A DNA stretch of 64,000 nt from Schumannella sp. 10F1B-5-1 (GCF_006517535.1 NZ_VHQH01000001.1:1-64000); one strand, 5' to 3'; numbered from the stretch's first letter, positions 24,920-33,312 are shown. Program-made: numbers and translations. The notes: a model not told the origin generated them from the sequence alone.

Positions 24920-25821
24920 GACGGCATCGGATAGGTGTCGGCGTTGAGCACCCAGCCGGGCTTCTGCGAGAAGTCGACGCGCGGCGGGGCGAAGATGTCG
25001 ATCAGCTGATTCGTGCCGGGGCCGACCGCCTCGCTGGTGTGGTCGGTGGGCGGCGGGATGATCGCGACCGAGGGGCTGCCGATGGCATGGTGCACATCGT
25101 CGACCCACTGCGAGCGCTTCGTCGTCCACGGGGTGCGGATGTGGTGGACGAACTCGCCCGACACCGCCAGGGAGACCTGCTCGAAGTCGTCGTGGAAGTG
25201 CGGCGACAGCTTCTCGGCGTCGCGCGGCCCCTCGTGGGGGAACAGGAAGTTGACCATGAAGCGACGGGTGCGCAGGATGCGCCCGAAGCGGTCGGGGTCG
25301 CGCTCGAGCTGACCGACGGGATAGACACGCAGCCGCGCGCCGTCGGCCGGCTCCGGCCAGGCCTCGACGATCGCGACCCGCGGGTGCGGCTCACGGTAGG
25401 ACTCGGCGTTGGCGGCCTGCGCGGTGAGCGCCGAGCCGTCGGGGTGCACGAGACGTACGAGCTCGCCGTCGCCGCGGACCTCGATCTCGGCGGGCCCGGG
25501 CGGCACGACCACGAGACCCTGCCCGGTCAGCTCGACGCTCGTGCCGTCGGCGCGCACGGTGACGGCCGAGTCGGCGTGGGGCAGCAGAACGAGGTGCTCC
25601 TCGGGCTCGTCGACGTTCAGGACGGCGCCGAGCGGCGCCGTGACCCACGCGAGGACGACGTTCTGGGCGCGGCTGACCCAGGTGCGGGTCTCGCCGTCGA
25701 TGATCTGCGGTGCCGTTCCGGCGAAGTCGGCGAACTCGACCGCCGCGATCGGGGCGTCCTTGTCGGGGGTGGCCGTGGTGGACGCGGCGAGCGTCGAACG
25801 CGGGTCAGATGCGGTGAACAT
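24916..25821 (-). CDS. Cupin-fold protein of unknown function
   Basis: The 301-residue protein has two beta-rich halves. The second contains SPHFHDDFEQVSLAVSGEFV (about 205-225), a cupin metal motif HxHxxxxE, followed by hydrophobic strands and DHTSEAVGPGTNQLIDIFAPPR. The first half has weaker cupin character (LVVVPPGPAEIEVRGDG). Metal-binding cupins include isomerases, dioxygenases and decarboxylases, so an enzymatic step is likely, but no specific family was recognised. It overlaps the aldolase gene by four bases and stands 73 bases from the amidohydrolase, so it probably acts early in the same pathway. A ring-cleaving or isomerising role is possible but unproven. Confidence 0.75.
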   Translation of the reverse strand: MFTASDPRSTLAASTTATPDKDAPIAAVEFADFAGTAPQIIDGETRTWVSRAQNVVLAWVTAPLGAVLNVDEPEEHLVLLPHADSAVTVRADGTSVELTGQGLVVVPPGPAEIEVRGDGELVRLVHPDGSALTAQAANAESYREPHPRVAIVEAWPEPADGARLRVYPVGQLERDPDRFGRILRTRRFMVNFLFPHEGPRDAEKLSPHFHDDFEQVSLAVSGEFVHHIRTPWTTKRSQWVDDVHHAIGSPSVAIIPPPTDHTSEAVGPGTNQLIDIFAPPRVDFSQKPGWVLNADTYPMPS

Positions 25822-25894
25822 GCGGTCCTCTCCGTCGAGGTGGATGGGCGTTGCGGATGGGTGCCGGCCGGCTCGAGCCCGGTCGGCACCGCGC

Positions 25895-26776
25895 TCAGTC
25901 GTCGAGGCCGAGCAGGTAGCCGGGGTTGTCGCGGGTCATGCGCTGCAGGTCGCGTTCGCTGACACCGAGGTCGAGCAGGATCTCGCCGACGCGGATGAAG
26001 GCGTCGACCGGCAGCGGCCGGTTCGGCTGGCCGAGGTCGGAGGCCAGAGTGGTGTGCTCGGGTCCGATCGTCTCGATCCAGTCGAGCAGGATCTTCGGGT
26101 CCCACTTCTTGGTCCCCTCGGGGTCGTACATCGACACCTCGTGCTCGACGTAGGCGCCGAGGTCGACGAGCCGCTGCGCCTGGGCGTAGTCGGCGTCGAT
26201 GACGAAGTTCGGGTGCGCGACGATCATCCGCTCGACCCCGCGCTCCTTGGCGAGAGTGAAGGCCTCCTCGATCGTCGGGCCGTCCAGGTGGCCGCCCGAG
26301 AGCAGAGCACCGCTCTCGGCGACGAGGTCGACGACGCGGGTCATCTCGGGCAGCAGGGCGCCGTCGGCGCCGTGCACCGAGACCTCAGTGTTGCTCAGCT
26401 CGACCGATGCGGTCGGGAACCCGCCGCCCTCGGGGTGCGCGGCAATGTGCTGCGCCGACGAGAACGTCGGCAGCCAGACGGCCTTGCCGCCCATGCGCAG
26501 CGACATCTCGACGGCGTAGGGATTGATGCCGCCGACCTGGTTGTTCAGCGCGATCCCGCCAAAGGCCTTGGTTCCGATGCCCTCGAACTGCGGCTGCATG
26601 GCGAGCAGATCCATCACCGTGTTGTGGTGATGGGACTTGATCAGGATGGCCCGCATCCCGAGTCTCTCCGCGTCGCGCGCCGCCTCGACGTGGCTGAAGC
26701 GGCGGGGGAAGGGGCTGGGTCCGGAGTGGACGTGGAGGTCGACCGACCCCCAGAGGATGTCCGTGATCGCTGCCAT
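25895..26776 (-). CDS. Amidohydrolase-fold protein (DUF6282-like)
   Basis: The 293-residue protein starts with the metal-binding pair HxH in WGSVDLHVHSGPSPFP (residues ~9-24), followed by IKSHHHNT (~47-54), GHLDGPTIEEA (~160), VAHPNF (~190) and the terminal aspartate in TLASDLGQP (~243). That is the amidohydrolase/PHP-like TIM-barrel signature with histidines and an aspartate as metal ligands. It fits the uncharacterised DUF6282 group. Such enzymes hydrolyse amides, lactones or related bonds, or decarboxylate. It is the first gene of the eleven-gene operon, facing the IclR gene across a 173-base promoter region, so it is a good marker for this type of operon in other genomes. Confidence 0.85.
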   Translation of the reverse strand: MAAITDILWGSVDLHVHSGPSPFPRRFSHVEAARDAERLGMRAILIKSHHHNTVMDLLAMQPQFEGIGTKAFGGIALNNQVGGINPYAVEMSLRMGGKAVWLPTFSSAQHIAAHPEGGGFPTASVELSNTEVSVHGADGALLPEMTRVVDLVAESGALLSGGHLDGPTIEEAFTLAKERGVERMIVAHPNFVIDADYAQAQRLVDLGAYVEHEVSMYDPEGTKKWDPKILLDWIETIGPEHTTLASDLGQPNRPLPVDAFIRVGEILLDLGVSERDLQRMTRDNPGYLLGLDD

Positions 26777-26875
26777 TCGGTGGAACTCCCATCATCGTTG
26801 ACGGGTCATTGCTACCACTTCGCGGTACGCGATTCCTCATTACGGGACAAAAAAGCGGCGGCACGCGGCGAGAAG

Positions 26876-26905
26876 TTGCTCCCTGTCCTGCGATACGGAC
26901 AGTAT
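26876..26905 (+). promoter_or_regulatory. Candidate iclR promoter with internal inverted repeat
   Basis: TTGCTC (26876-26881) and CAGTAT (26900-26905) could form -35 and -10 elements 18 bases apart, reading toward the iclR gene. Between them CTGTCC (26883-26888) and GGACAG (26897-26902) form a perfect inverted repeat with an eight-base centre, a likely operator that would give autoregulation. The promoter for the divergent operon must lie in the same 173-base spacer, around the AT-richer stretch at 26815-26855. Confidence 0.4.
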
Positions 26906-26949
26906 GAGGCGCAACGCCCCACGATGAGGTCTGATTGAAGGAGACGACG

Positions 26950-27738
26950 ATGCCTCCCGCATCCCCCGATGTCGCCGCTGGCGACATCCAGGTCATTGCC
27001 CGCTGCGTGCAGATCCTGCGCCTGTTCTCGGGGCGCCGACGATCGGTGCGCATCTCCGACGTGACCGCAGAGCTCGGCCTCAGCCGCACGACGATCCACC
27101 GGTATCTCTCGTCGATGGTGTCCGCCGGACTGCTCGAGCGCGATGGCACTCACGACTACCGCCTGGGGCCGTTCGCGTCGCAGCTCGGCACCTTGGCGAT
27201 CAACGGGCTCGATGTCGTCGAGATCGCGGACCCGTATCTGCGCCACCTCGCGGATACGGCGGCCGAGACGAGCGTTCTCGCCGTGTGGGGCGGACGCAGT
27301 CCCGTCGTCGTGCGGAGCCACACGCCCAGCACACGCACGCTGACGATCGGCATCCGCGTCGGGCAGAGCCTCAATTTCGACGCAGCCCAATCTGCCGTGT
27401 TCTCCGCGTTCCGCGCCGATCGGGGCAACCTCGCCGACGAGGTGCTCGACCAGCTGGGCGAGGTGCAGGCCGGTCGAATCCGGGAGCGGATCGACAGCGC
27501 GCGCAAGACCGGCCTGGCGATCAGCGACACAGTCAATCTCGGCGCCCGGGCGGTCGCCGCTCCGATATTCGACCGCCAGGGGATGATCGTCGCCACGATG
27601 GGGATCATCGGCACCGTGCACACACTGCCCGCCGAGCCCGGTTCGCCCCAGCTGCGCACTCTCATCGACACCGCACGCGAACTCTCCGAGGCTCTCGGGT
27701 TCCGCGCACGCGAACGGGCGCCACGCCCCACCACCTGA
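26950..27738 (+). CDS. IclR-family regulator of the eleven-gene operon
   Basis: The 262-residue protein has an N-terminal winged helix (IQVIARCVQILRLFSGRRRS, then VRISDVTAELGLSRTTIHRYL; residues ~12-60) and the C-terminal IclR effector domain, with LGARAVAAPIFDRQGMIVATMG near residue 205. IclR proteins respond to small organic acids and can activate or repress the adjacent catabolic genes. The ATG at 26950 is chosen because GAAGGAG lies just upstream; the reading frame is open from a TTG at 26935 as well. Divergent placement to the amidohydrolase gene makes it the likely regulator of the 15782-26776 operon. Confidence 0.9.
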   Translation: MPPASPDVAAGDIQVIARCVQILRLFSGRRRSVRISDVTAELGLSRTTIHRYLSSMVSAGLLERDGTHDYRLGPFASQLGTLAINGLDVVEIADPYLRHLADTAAETSVLAVWGGRSPVVVRSHTPSTRTLTIGIRVGQSLNFDAAQSAVFSAFRADRGNLADEVLDQLGEVQAGRIRERIDSARKTGLAISDTVNLGARAVAAPIFDRQGMIVATMGIIGTVHTLPAEPGSPQLRTLIDTARELSEALGFRARERAPRPTT

Positions 27739-27791
27739 CGGGCCCCTCCGAGCTCTGCCCGTGGCGCGCATCAACCCGCCAGGATGGGCGC

Positions 27792-28721
27792 ATGAAGACC
27801 CTCGACCTCCCGAACCTCGCACAGCCCGCCTCGACGGTGATCCTCGGGCTGATGCGCATCGCCGACCTCGATGACGAGCAGATCCGCACCCTGGTGCGCA
27901 CCGCCATCGACCACGGGATCAACACCTTCGACCACGCGGACATCTACGGCGGCGAGCGCCACCGCTGCGAGGAGCGCTTCGGCGAGGCCGGCGCGATCAG
28001 CCCGGCCGAGCGGGAGTCGGTGATCATCCAGAGCAAGGTCGGCATCCGGCCCGGCATGTTCGACTTCTCGCGCGAGCACATCCTGCGCACGGTCGACGAG
28101 TCGCTCGCGGCGCTGCGCACCGACTACCTCGACACGCTGCTGCTGCACCGCCCCGACACCCTCGTCGAGCCCGACGAGGTCGCCGCCGCCTTCGACGAGC
28201 TGAAGGCCGCCGGCAAGGTGCGCAGCTTCGGCGTCTCGAACCACACGCCGTTGCAGATCGAGGTGCTGAAGCGCTCGCTGAACGTCTCGCTCGACTACAA
28301 CCAGGTGCAGCTGAGCATCACGCACGCGCCGATCATCGCGTCGGGCATCGCCGCGAACATGGTGAAGCTCGACCAGTCGATCGACCGCGACAACGGGATG
28401 CTCGACTACGCCCGCCTCAACGACATCACCCTGCAGGCGTGGTCGCCGTTCCAGAAGGGCTTCTTCGACGGCGTCTTCGTCGGCGACCGCGACGACTACC
28501 CCGAGCTGAACGACGCGCTCGACGAGATCGCCGCCGCGCACGGCATCACCCCGACCGGCGTGGCCGTCGCGTGGATCAGCCGCCACCCGGCCGGCATCCA
28601 GACCGTGCTCGGCACCACGAACCCGCAGCGCGTGATCGACTCGGCCGCGGGCGGCGGCGTCGAGCTGAGCCGCGAGGAGTGGTACCGCCTCTTCACGGCG
28701 GCCGGGCACATCCTGCCCTGA
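27792..28721 (+). CDS. Aldo/keto reductase
   Basis: The 309-residue protein is an AKR TIM barrel with the catalytic tetrad in place: Asp and Tyr in TFDHADIYGGERH (~residues 44-56), Lys in IQSKVGI (~82) and His in LLLHRPD (~118). It also has the NADPH-binding SNHTP (~155) and VLGTTNPQRV (~275). Enzymes of this type reduce aldehydes or ketones with NADPH. It follows the iclR gene by 53 bases on the same strand but has only a weak ribosome-binding site (AGGA eight bases upstream). Whether it belongs to the catabolic module or is a separate detoxification gene cannot be told. Confidence 0.92.
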   Translation: MKTLDLPNLAQPASTVILGLMRIADLDDEQIRTLVRTAIDHGINTFDHADIYGGERHRCEERFGEAGAISPAERESVIIQSKVGIRPGMFDFSREHILRTVDESLAALRTDYLDTLLLHRPDTLVEPDEVAAAFDELKAAGKVRSFGVSNHTPLQIEVLKRSLNVSLDYNQVQLSITHAPIIASGIAANMVKLDQSIDRDNGMLDYARLNDITLQAWSPFQKGFFDGVFVGDRDDYPELNDALDEIAAAHGITPTGVAVAWISRHPAGIQTVLGTTNPQRVIDSAAGGGVELSREEWYRLFTAAGHILP

Positions 28722-28800
28722 GCACGAGGGCGGGTGGATGCGCGGCGCTCGTCGCGCCTCCACCCGCCGCCGCACGAGCCGCACGCCGACGGAGGACCTG

Positions 28801-29187
28801 ATGGCCGACGGGACGTGGGCCGACCTGACCCGCGGACTCGATGACGACGACCTCGCGAAGCTCACCGCGTTCCGCGACTTCTGCCGGTCGCTCGGCAGCG
28901 GAGGCGGCGGGAGTGACGGCGGCGAGCTGGAGGAGCGCATCCACACGGCCGACATCACGTTCGCCCGCGCGCGCTCCTTCGCCTCGGCGTACATCAAGAG
29001 CCACTACCTCGAGCTCGGCATCGAGCTGCGCCGCGAGGTGCACGACCCGAAGCCGCGCACGGCGTTCGCGACGACGAAGGCGATCACGATGCACCGCTAC
29101 TCGCTGCGCGAGCTCGACCAGTTCGACGACCGCATCCGCGACCTGATCCGCGAGGCGTTCGAGACGGTCGGTCCCGGCGGGCGCTGA
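28801..29187 (+). CDS. Small DUF5655-like protein
   Basis: The 128-residue protein starts MADGTWADLTRGLDDD and carries, from residue ~45, HTADITFARARSFASAYIK followed by YLELGIELRREVHDPKPRT and ends YSLRELDQFDDRIRDLIREA. The order (His, Phe-Ala-Arg, Tyr/Leu-Gly strand, basic strand, Asp-rich helix) resembles the DUF5655 domain, found alone or at the ends of other actinobacterial proteins; function unknown. The ATG at 28801 follows GGAGGA; an upstream ATG at 28738 would add an Arg-rich tail without a ribosome-binding site. It may be co-transcribed with the aldo/keto reductase (79-base gap). Confidence 0.7.
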   Translation: MADGTWADLTRGLDDDDLAKLTAFRDFCRSLGSGGGGSDGGELEERIHTADITFARARSFASAYIKSHYLELGIELRREVHDPKPRTAFATTKAITMHRYSLRELDQFDDRIRDLIREAFETVGPGGR

Positions 29188-29203
29188 CGGCGACGCGACA
29201 CCC

Positions 29204-29266
29204 CGTCGATTCGTGCGAGATGGTCGGAATGACGCCGTTACAGCGACCATTCGGCACGAATCGACG
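29204..29266. repeat. 63-bp inverted repeat
   Basis: CGTCGATTCGTGC (29204-29216) pairs with GCACGAATCGACG (29254-29266), and ATGGTCG (29220-29226) pairs with CGACCAT (29244-29250), with a three-base mismatch between the two stem parts and a 17-base loop. It begins 17 bases after the DUF5655-like gene and ends 8 bases before the third pair of 61-bp palindromes. The loop and inner stem contain CCGTTACAGC, also present in the inner arm of the inverted repeat at 12590-12662. Confidence 0.95.
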
Positions 29267-29274
29267 GCGCTCCT

Positions 29275-29335
29275 CGAGGGTGGCCACGAATGCACGCGAC
29301 GCACCGTGCTAGGCGAGCATTGCTGGCCACCCACG
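29275..29335. repeat. 61-bp palindromic element, copy 3a
   Basis: It has the left end CGAGGGTGGCCACGAATG with right end TGGCCACCCACG (one change from the consensus CCCTCG). It lies between two plus-strand genes and is followed 13 bases later by copy 3b, the same spacing as in pair 1. Confidence 0.85.
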
Positions 29336-29348
29336 AAGCAGCACGCCT

Positions 29349-29409
29349 CGTGGCTGGCCACGAATGCACGCGACGCGCCGTGCCGCGCGAGCATTCCTGG
29401 CCACCCTCG
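29349..29409. repeat. 61-bp palindromic element, copy 3b
   Basis: The left end is altered (CGTGGCTGGCCACGAATG) and the right end is consensus TGGCCACCCTCG. The centre is nearly the same as in copy 3a (GCGACGCxCCGTGC), so this pair probably arose by local duplication. After it, 180 bases without any recognised feature lead to the ThDP enzyme gene. Confidence 0.85.
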
Positions 29410-29589
29410 GAACGACGCGCGCCGAGCCGCGGGGCGCGGCTCCCGGCCGACCCTGGCGGCCGAGCCCGACCGCTCGTAAGCTGGGCGGGTCCGGCACGCC
29501 GGCGCCCCGGCGCCGCGAGCGGCCGGTGCTCGAAAAAGGGGCACGCGAGACACATACGGAATCTCTGTCCGTCGTCTCGAAGGATGACC

Positions 29590-31242
29590 ATGCCCTCTGT
29601 CTCCGCCCACGTCGCCGCCACCCTGGCTCGCCGCATCCACCACGTCTTCGGCGTGATGGGCAACGGCAACGCGCACTTCCTGGATGCCGTGGAGCGCTCC
29701 GGCGAGATCCACTTCACCGCGGTGCGCCACGAGGCCGGCGGCGTCGTCGCGGCCGACGCCTTCCACCGCGCGGGCGGCGGCCTCGCGGCGGCGACGGCGA
29801 CCTACGGCGCCGGCTTCACGAACACGCTGACCGCGCTGGCCGAGGCCGTGCAGGCGCACGTGCCGATGGTGCTCGTGGTCGGCGACGAGCCGACGTCGGG
29901 GCCGCGCCCGTGGGACGTCGACCAGATCGCCCTCGCCTCGGCGGTCGGCGCCCGCACCTACACGGTCGGACGCGCCGACGCCGCCGCGACCACGGCGATC
30001 GCGATCGAGCACGCGCTGTCGTACCGGGTGCCGACCGTGCTGGCGATCCCCTACGACGTCGCGCGCCGCGACGCCGGCCCGATCGCCGACACGCTCGATC
30101 CGGTCGTTCCGGCGCCGCTCGCCCCGGCGGGCGAGTTCGGGGCCGCGGCGCTGCGCGAGCTCGCGCGCGCCCTCGCGACGGCCGAGCGACCGCTGCTGCT
30201 GGCCGGCCGCGGTGCCTGGATCTCGGGCGCGGGCGCGGCGCTCGGCCGTCTCGCCGACGCGACCGGCGCGCTCACCGCATCCACGGCCCTGGGCCGCGGC
30301 GTCTTCCCGCGCAGCGAGTTCGACCTCGGCGTGACCGGCGGATTCGGCGCCGACCGGGCGATGGCGCTCGTGCGCGAGGCCGACGTCGCGGTCGTGTTCG
30401 GCGCCTCGCTGAACCAGTTCACGATGCGCTTCGGCGAGCTCTTCGCGCCCGGCGCCCGCGTCGTGCAGCTCGACGTCGCGCCCGCGGCGACCCACCCGCA
30501 CGTGGGCGGGTTCATCCGGGCCGACGCGCGGCTCGCCGCCGAGGCGCTCGCCGACGCGCTGACCGACGTGGATGCGCGCCCCTCGGGCTGGCGCGAGAGC
30601 CTCGACCTGACCGGGGTGCGCGAGCAGCACCCCGGCGAGGGCACGGCCGCCGACGGCCGCCTCGACCCCCGCACGGTCGCCACCCGGATCGCCGAGCTGC
30701 TGCCCGAGGATCGCGTCGTCGTCTCCGACGGCGGGCACTTCATCGGCTGGGCGAACATGTACTGGCCGGTCGCCTCGCCCGACCGGATGCTCATGGTCGG
30801 CACCGCCTACCAGTCGATCGGCTTCGGCTTCCCCTCCGTTCCGGGCGCGGCGCTGGCGAAGCCCGACTCGACGATCGTGCTGACCAGCGGCGACGGCGGC
30901 GGACTCATGGCGATCGCCGACCTCGAGTCGGCCGTGCGGGTCGCCGGCGGGCGCGGCCTCGCCGTCGTCTGGAACGACGCGGCCTACGGCGCCGAGGTCA
31001 ACCTCTACGGCCTGCAGGGTCTGGCCGAGGCGCCCATGCGCATCCCCGACGTCGACTTCGCCGGGCTCGCCCGCGCGGTCGGCGCCGAGGGCGTGACCGT
31101 GCGCACCCTCGACGACCTGGCGGCGCTCGAGCGCTGGGCGGCGACGCCCCCGACCGAGCGGCCGTTCCTGCTGCTCGACCTCAAGGTCTCGCCGACCGTG
31201 GTCGCGCCGTATCAGCGCGAGATCATCCGCGTGAACAGCTGA
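29590..31242 (+). CDS. Thiamine diphosphate-dependent enzyme (acetolactate synthase/benzoylformate decarboxylase fold)
   Basis: The 550-residue protein has the three-domain ThDP layout. The catalytic glutamate is E48 in FTAVRHEAGGV, the middle domain reads LLLAGRGAWISGAG, and the C-terminal cofactor motif begins GDGGGLMAIADLE and ends WNDAAYG (GDG...ND). Family members decarboxylate or ligate 2-oxo acids. The sequence does not fall clearly into IlvB (the ilvN partner is absent) or benzoylformate decarboxylase. The ATG at 29590 sits six bases after GAAGGA; another in-frame ATG at 29584 overlaps that site. It is convergent with the flavoprotein hydroxylase gene, so it may process an aryl 2-oxo acid feeding the aromatic route, which is inference only. 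Confidence 0.88.
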   Translation: MPSVSAHVAATLARRIHHVFGVMGNGNAHFLDAVERSGEIHFTAVRHEAGGVVAADAFHRAGGGLAAATATYGAGFTNTLTALAEAVQAHVPMVLVVGDEPTSGPRPWDVDQIALASAVGARTYTVGRADAAATTAIAIEHALSYRVPTVLAIPYDVARRDAGPIADTLDPVVPAPLAPAGEFGAAALRELARALATAERPLLLAGRGAWISGAGAALGRLADATGALTASTALGRGVFPRSEFDLGVTGGFGADRAMALVREADVAVVFGASLNQFTMRFGELFAPGARVVQLDVAPAATHPHVGGFIRADARLAAEALADALTDVDARPSGWRESLDLTGVREQHPGEGTAADGRLDPRTVATRIAELLPEDRVVVSDGGHFIGWANMYWPVASPDRMLMVGTAYQSIGFGFPSVPGAALAKPDSTIVLTSGDGGGLMAIADLESAVRVAGGRGLAVVWNDAAYGAEVNLYGLQGLAEAPMRIPDVDFAGLARAVGAEGVTVRTLDDLAALERWAATPPTERPFLLLDLKVSPTVVAPYQREIIRVNS

Positions 31243-31305
31243 CGCGCATCCCGCCGGCGCGCATCCCGCCGGCGCGCGCCGCATCCGACGCGATGCGCCG
31301 ACGCG

Positions 31306-33312
31306 TCAGCCGACGGGATGCGCCGACGCGAGCAGCGGCGCGAAGAACGCGGCCAGCTCGTCGGTCGCGTCGAGCGGCAGCACGGCCGCCACGTACTGGT
31401 CGGGGCGCACGACGACCACGGCGCCGCCGGCGTCGATGCCGCGCTCGGCGAAGATGCTCTCGCCCGGCAGGGTCGCGAACACCTTCTCGTCGTCGATGAG
31501 CCCGAAGGGTCCCACCCGCGGACGGAACACGTCGGGCGCGTCCGGCATCTCGATCGCGGGGTGCGCCTCGGGGTAGATCACCTTCACGTCGAACCAGGCG
31601 TCGGGGTCGAGCCCGGCGGGGGTCGCGGCCAGCGGCGACGCCGGCGAGGTCGCGAGCCAGTCGGCGAGCGCGTCGAGCCCGGGATGCGCGACCCCGGCGC
31701 CGTCCGCACCCGCGCCGCCCGCCGCATCCGCACCCGCACCGGCCGCACCCGCATCCGCATCCGCATCCGCATCCGCATCCGCGAACACGTACACCCGCCA
31801 CCGCCCGTCGGCCGTCGCGTGGTGCCCGAGGTGGATCGCGTTGCCGTCGCAGACGCGCGCGACCCGCGCCGAGCGGAACCGCTTGCCGAGCGGGAACCCC
31901 GTCGCGCGCCGCTGGTGCTCGGCCGAGCCGACGACGAGCGACGGCGCGTACTCGGTCATGAACCCGGCCGGGAACTCGGCCGTCGAGACGTAGAAGCGCT
32001 CGAGCTCGGCCGGGTCGGCGAACTCCTCGGGCCGCTTCGCCATCATCGATGACCACTCGCGGTCGAAGTCGATCAGGTTCTGCGCCACGACCTGCCGCTC
32101 GGCCGAGTAGGTCGACAGCAGCGCCTCGGGGCTGCGGCCCTCGAGCACGTGTCCGAGCTTCCAGGCCAGGTTGAAGCCGTCCTGCATCGACACGTTCATG
32201 CCCTGCCCGGCCTTCGCGCTGTGGATGTGGCAGGCGTCGCCCAGGATGAACACCCGCGGCGTACGCGTGCCGATCTCGTCGACCGGCACGTCGTCGAAGC
32301 GGTCGGTCACGCGGTGCCCCACCTCGTAGACGCTGTGCCAGGGCACATCTTTCACGTCGAGCGCGTAGGGCGCCAGGATCTGGTTCGCGCGGGCGATGAT
32401 CTCGTCGAGCGAGGTCTGCCGCACGGCCGCGCCGCCGCCGGGAGCGACCTCGCCGAGGTCGACGTACATGCGGAACAGGTGCCCGCCCTCGCGCGGGATG
32501 AGCAGGATGCTGCCGCCGTCGGTCGACTGGATCGCGCACTTGGTGCGGATGTCGGGGAAGTCGGTGACGGCGAGGGTGTCCATCACGCCCCAGGCGTGGT
32601 TGGCGCGGTCGCCGGCCATGACGGCGCCGATCGACTCGCGCACCTTCGAGCGCGCCCCGTCGGCCCCGACCACGTAGCGTGCGCGCACCGTGCGGGTCGT
32701 GCCCTCCTGCGGTCCGGCCGTGCCGATGAGCGTGACGGTCACGGGATGCGAGGGGCCCGCATCCCCGTCACCGCCGGCCGCGGCGCCGTCGACCGCGGCG
32801 ATCTCGAGCCCGTCGAACTCCCACCCGTAGTCGGGCCGCGAGCGCGTGGGCGCCTGCGCCATGACCTCGGCGAAGTAGTCGAGCACCCGCGCCTGGTTGA
32901 CGATGAGGTGCGGGAACTCGCTCACGCCGATCTCGTCGTCGAGCGGACGCGCGGTGCGCACGATGCGCGTCGGGTCGGCGGGGTCGGGCTTCCAGAACGC
33001 CATCTCGGTGATGCGATACGCCTCGGCCGTGATGCGCTCGGCGAAGCCGAAGGCCTGGAAGGTCTCGACGCTGCGCGCCTGGATGCCGTCGGCCTGCCCG
33101 ATCGCGAGGCGGCCGCCGCGCCGCTCGACGATGCGCGTCGTGATGCCGGGGAACTGCGCGAGCTGCGCCGCCGTGATCATGCCCGCCGGCCCGGTGCCGA
33201 CGATGAGCACGTCGACCTCGTCGGGCAGCTCGTCGGGGCGGTCGACGCCGGTTCCGGCAACGGCCTGCACGCGCGGGTCGCCGGACACGTAGCCGTGGTG
33301 GTGGAACTGCAT
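31306..33312 (-). CDS. FAD-dependent aromatic monooxygenase (phenol hydroxylase/3-hydroxybenzoate 4-hydroxylase type)
   Basis: The 668-residue protein starts MQFHHHGYVSGDPR, like MobA-type hydroxylases. It has the FAD Rossmann motif VDVLIVGTGPAGMITAAQLA (~34-53), the second FAD motif RVFILGDACHIHSAKAGQGM (~350-369) and YVVGADGARSKVR. Residues ~500-668 are the thioredoxin-like C-terminal domain, interrupted by an Asp-Ala/Gly-rich low-complexity insert (~505-535). Such enzymes hydroxylate a phenolic acid next to an existing hydroxyl with NAD(P)H and O2. Given the homoprotocatechuate genes on the opposite strand, a hydroxyphenylacetate-type substrate is as plausible as 3-hydroxybenzoate. It is one base apart from the MFS gene upstream, so both are co-transcribed. 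Confidence 0.9.
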   Translation of the reverse strand: MQFHHHGYVSGDPRVQAVAGTGVDRPDELPDEVDVLIVGTGPAGMITAAQLAQFPGITTRIVERRGGRLAIGQADGIQARSVETFQAFGFAERITAEAYRITEMAFWKPDPADPTRIVRTARPLDDEIGVSEFPHLIVNQARVLDYFAEVMAQAPTRSRPDYGWEFDGLEIAAVDGAAAGGDGDAGPSHPVTVTLIGTAGPQEGTTRTVRARYVVGADGARSKVRESIGAVMAGDRANHAWGVMDTLAVTDFPDIRTKCAIQSTDGGSILLIPREGGHLFRMYVDLGEVAPGGGAAVRQTSLDEIIARANQILAPYALDVKDVPWHSVYEVGHRVTDRFDDVPVDEIGTRTPRVFILGDACHIHSAKAGQGMNVSMQDGFNLAWKLGHVLEGRSPEALLSTYSAERQVVAQNLIDFDREWSSMMAKRPEEFADPAELERFYVSTAEFPAGFMTEYAPSLVVGSAEHQRRATGFPLGKRFRSARVARVCDGNAIHLGHHATADGRWRVYVFADADADADADAGAAGAGADAAGGAGADGAGVAHPGLDALADWLATSPASPLAATPAGLDPDAWFDVKVIYPEAHPAIEMPDAPDVFRPRVGPFGLIDDEKVFATLPGESIFAERGIDAGGAVVVVRPDQYVAAVLPLDATDELAAFFAPLLASAHPVG
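31751..31780. repeat. Hexanucleotide microsatellite, (GCATCC)5
   Basis: Five perfect copies of GCATCC in a row, with further near-copies (GCACCC, GCATCC) on the left, inside the monooxygenase gene. They encode alternating Asp-Ala in the minus-strand protein. The six-base unit keeps the reading frame when copies are gained or lost. The unit is the hexamer that is favoured throughout the window. Confidence 0.95.
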
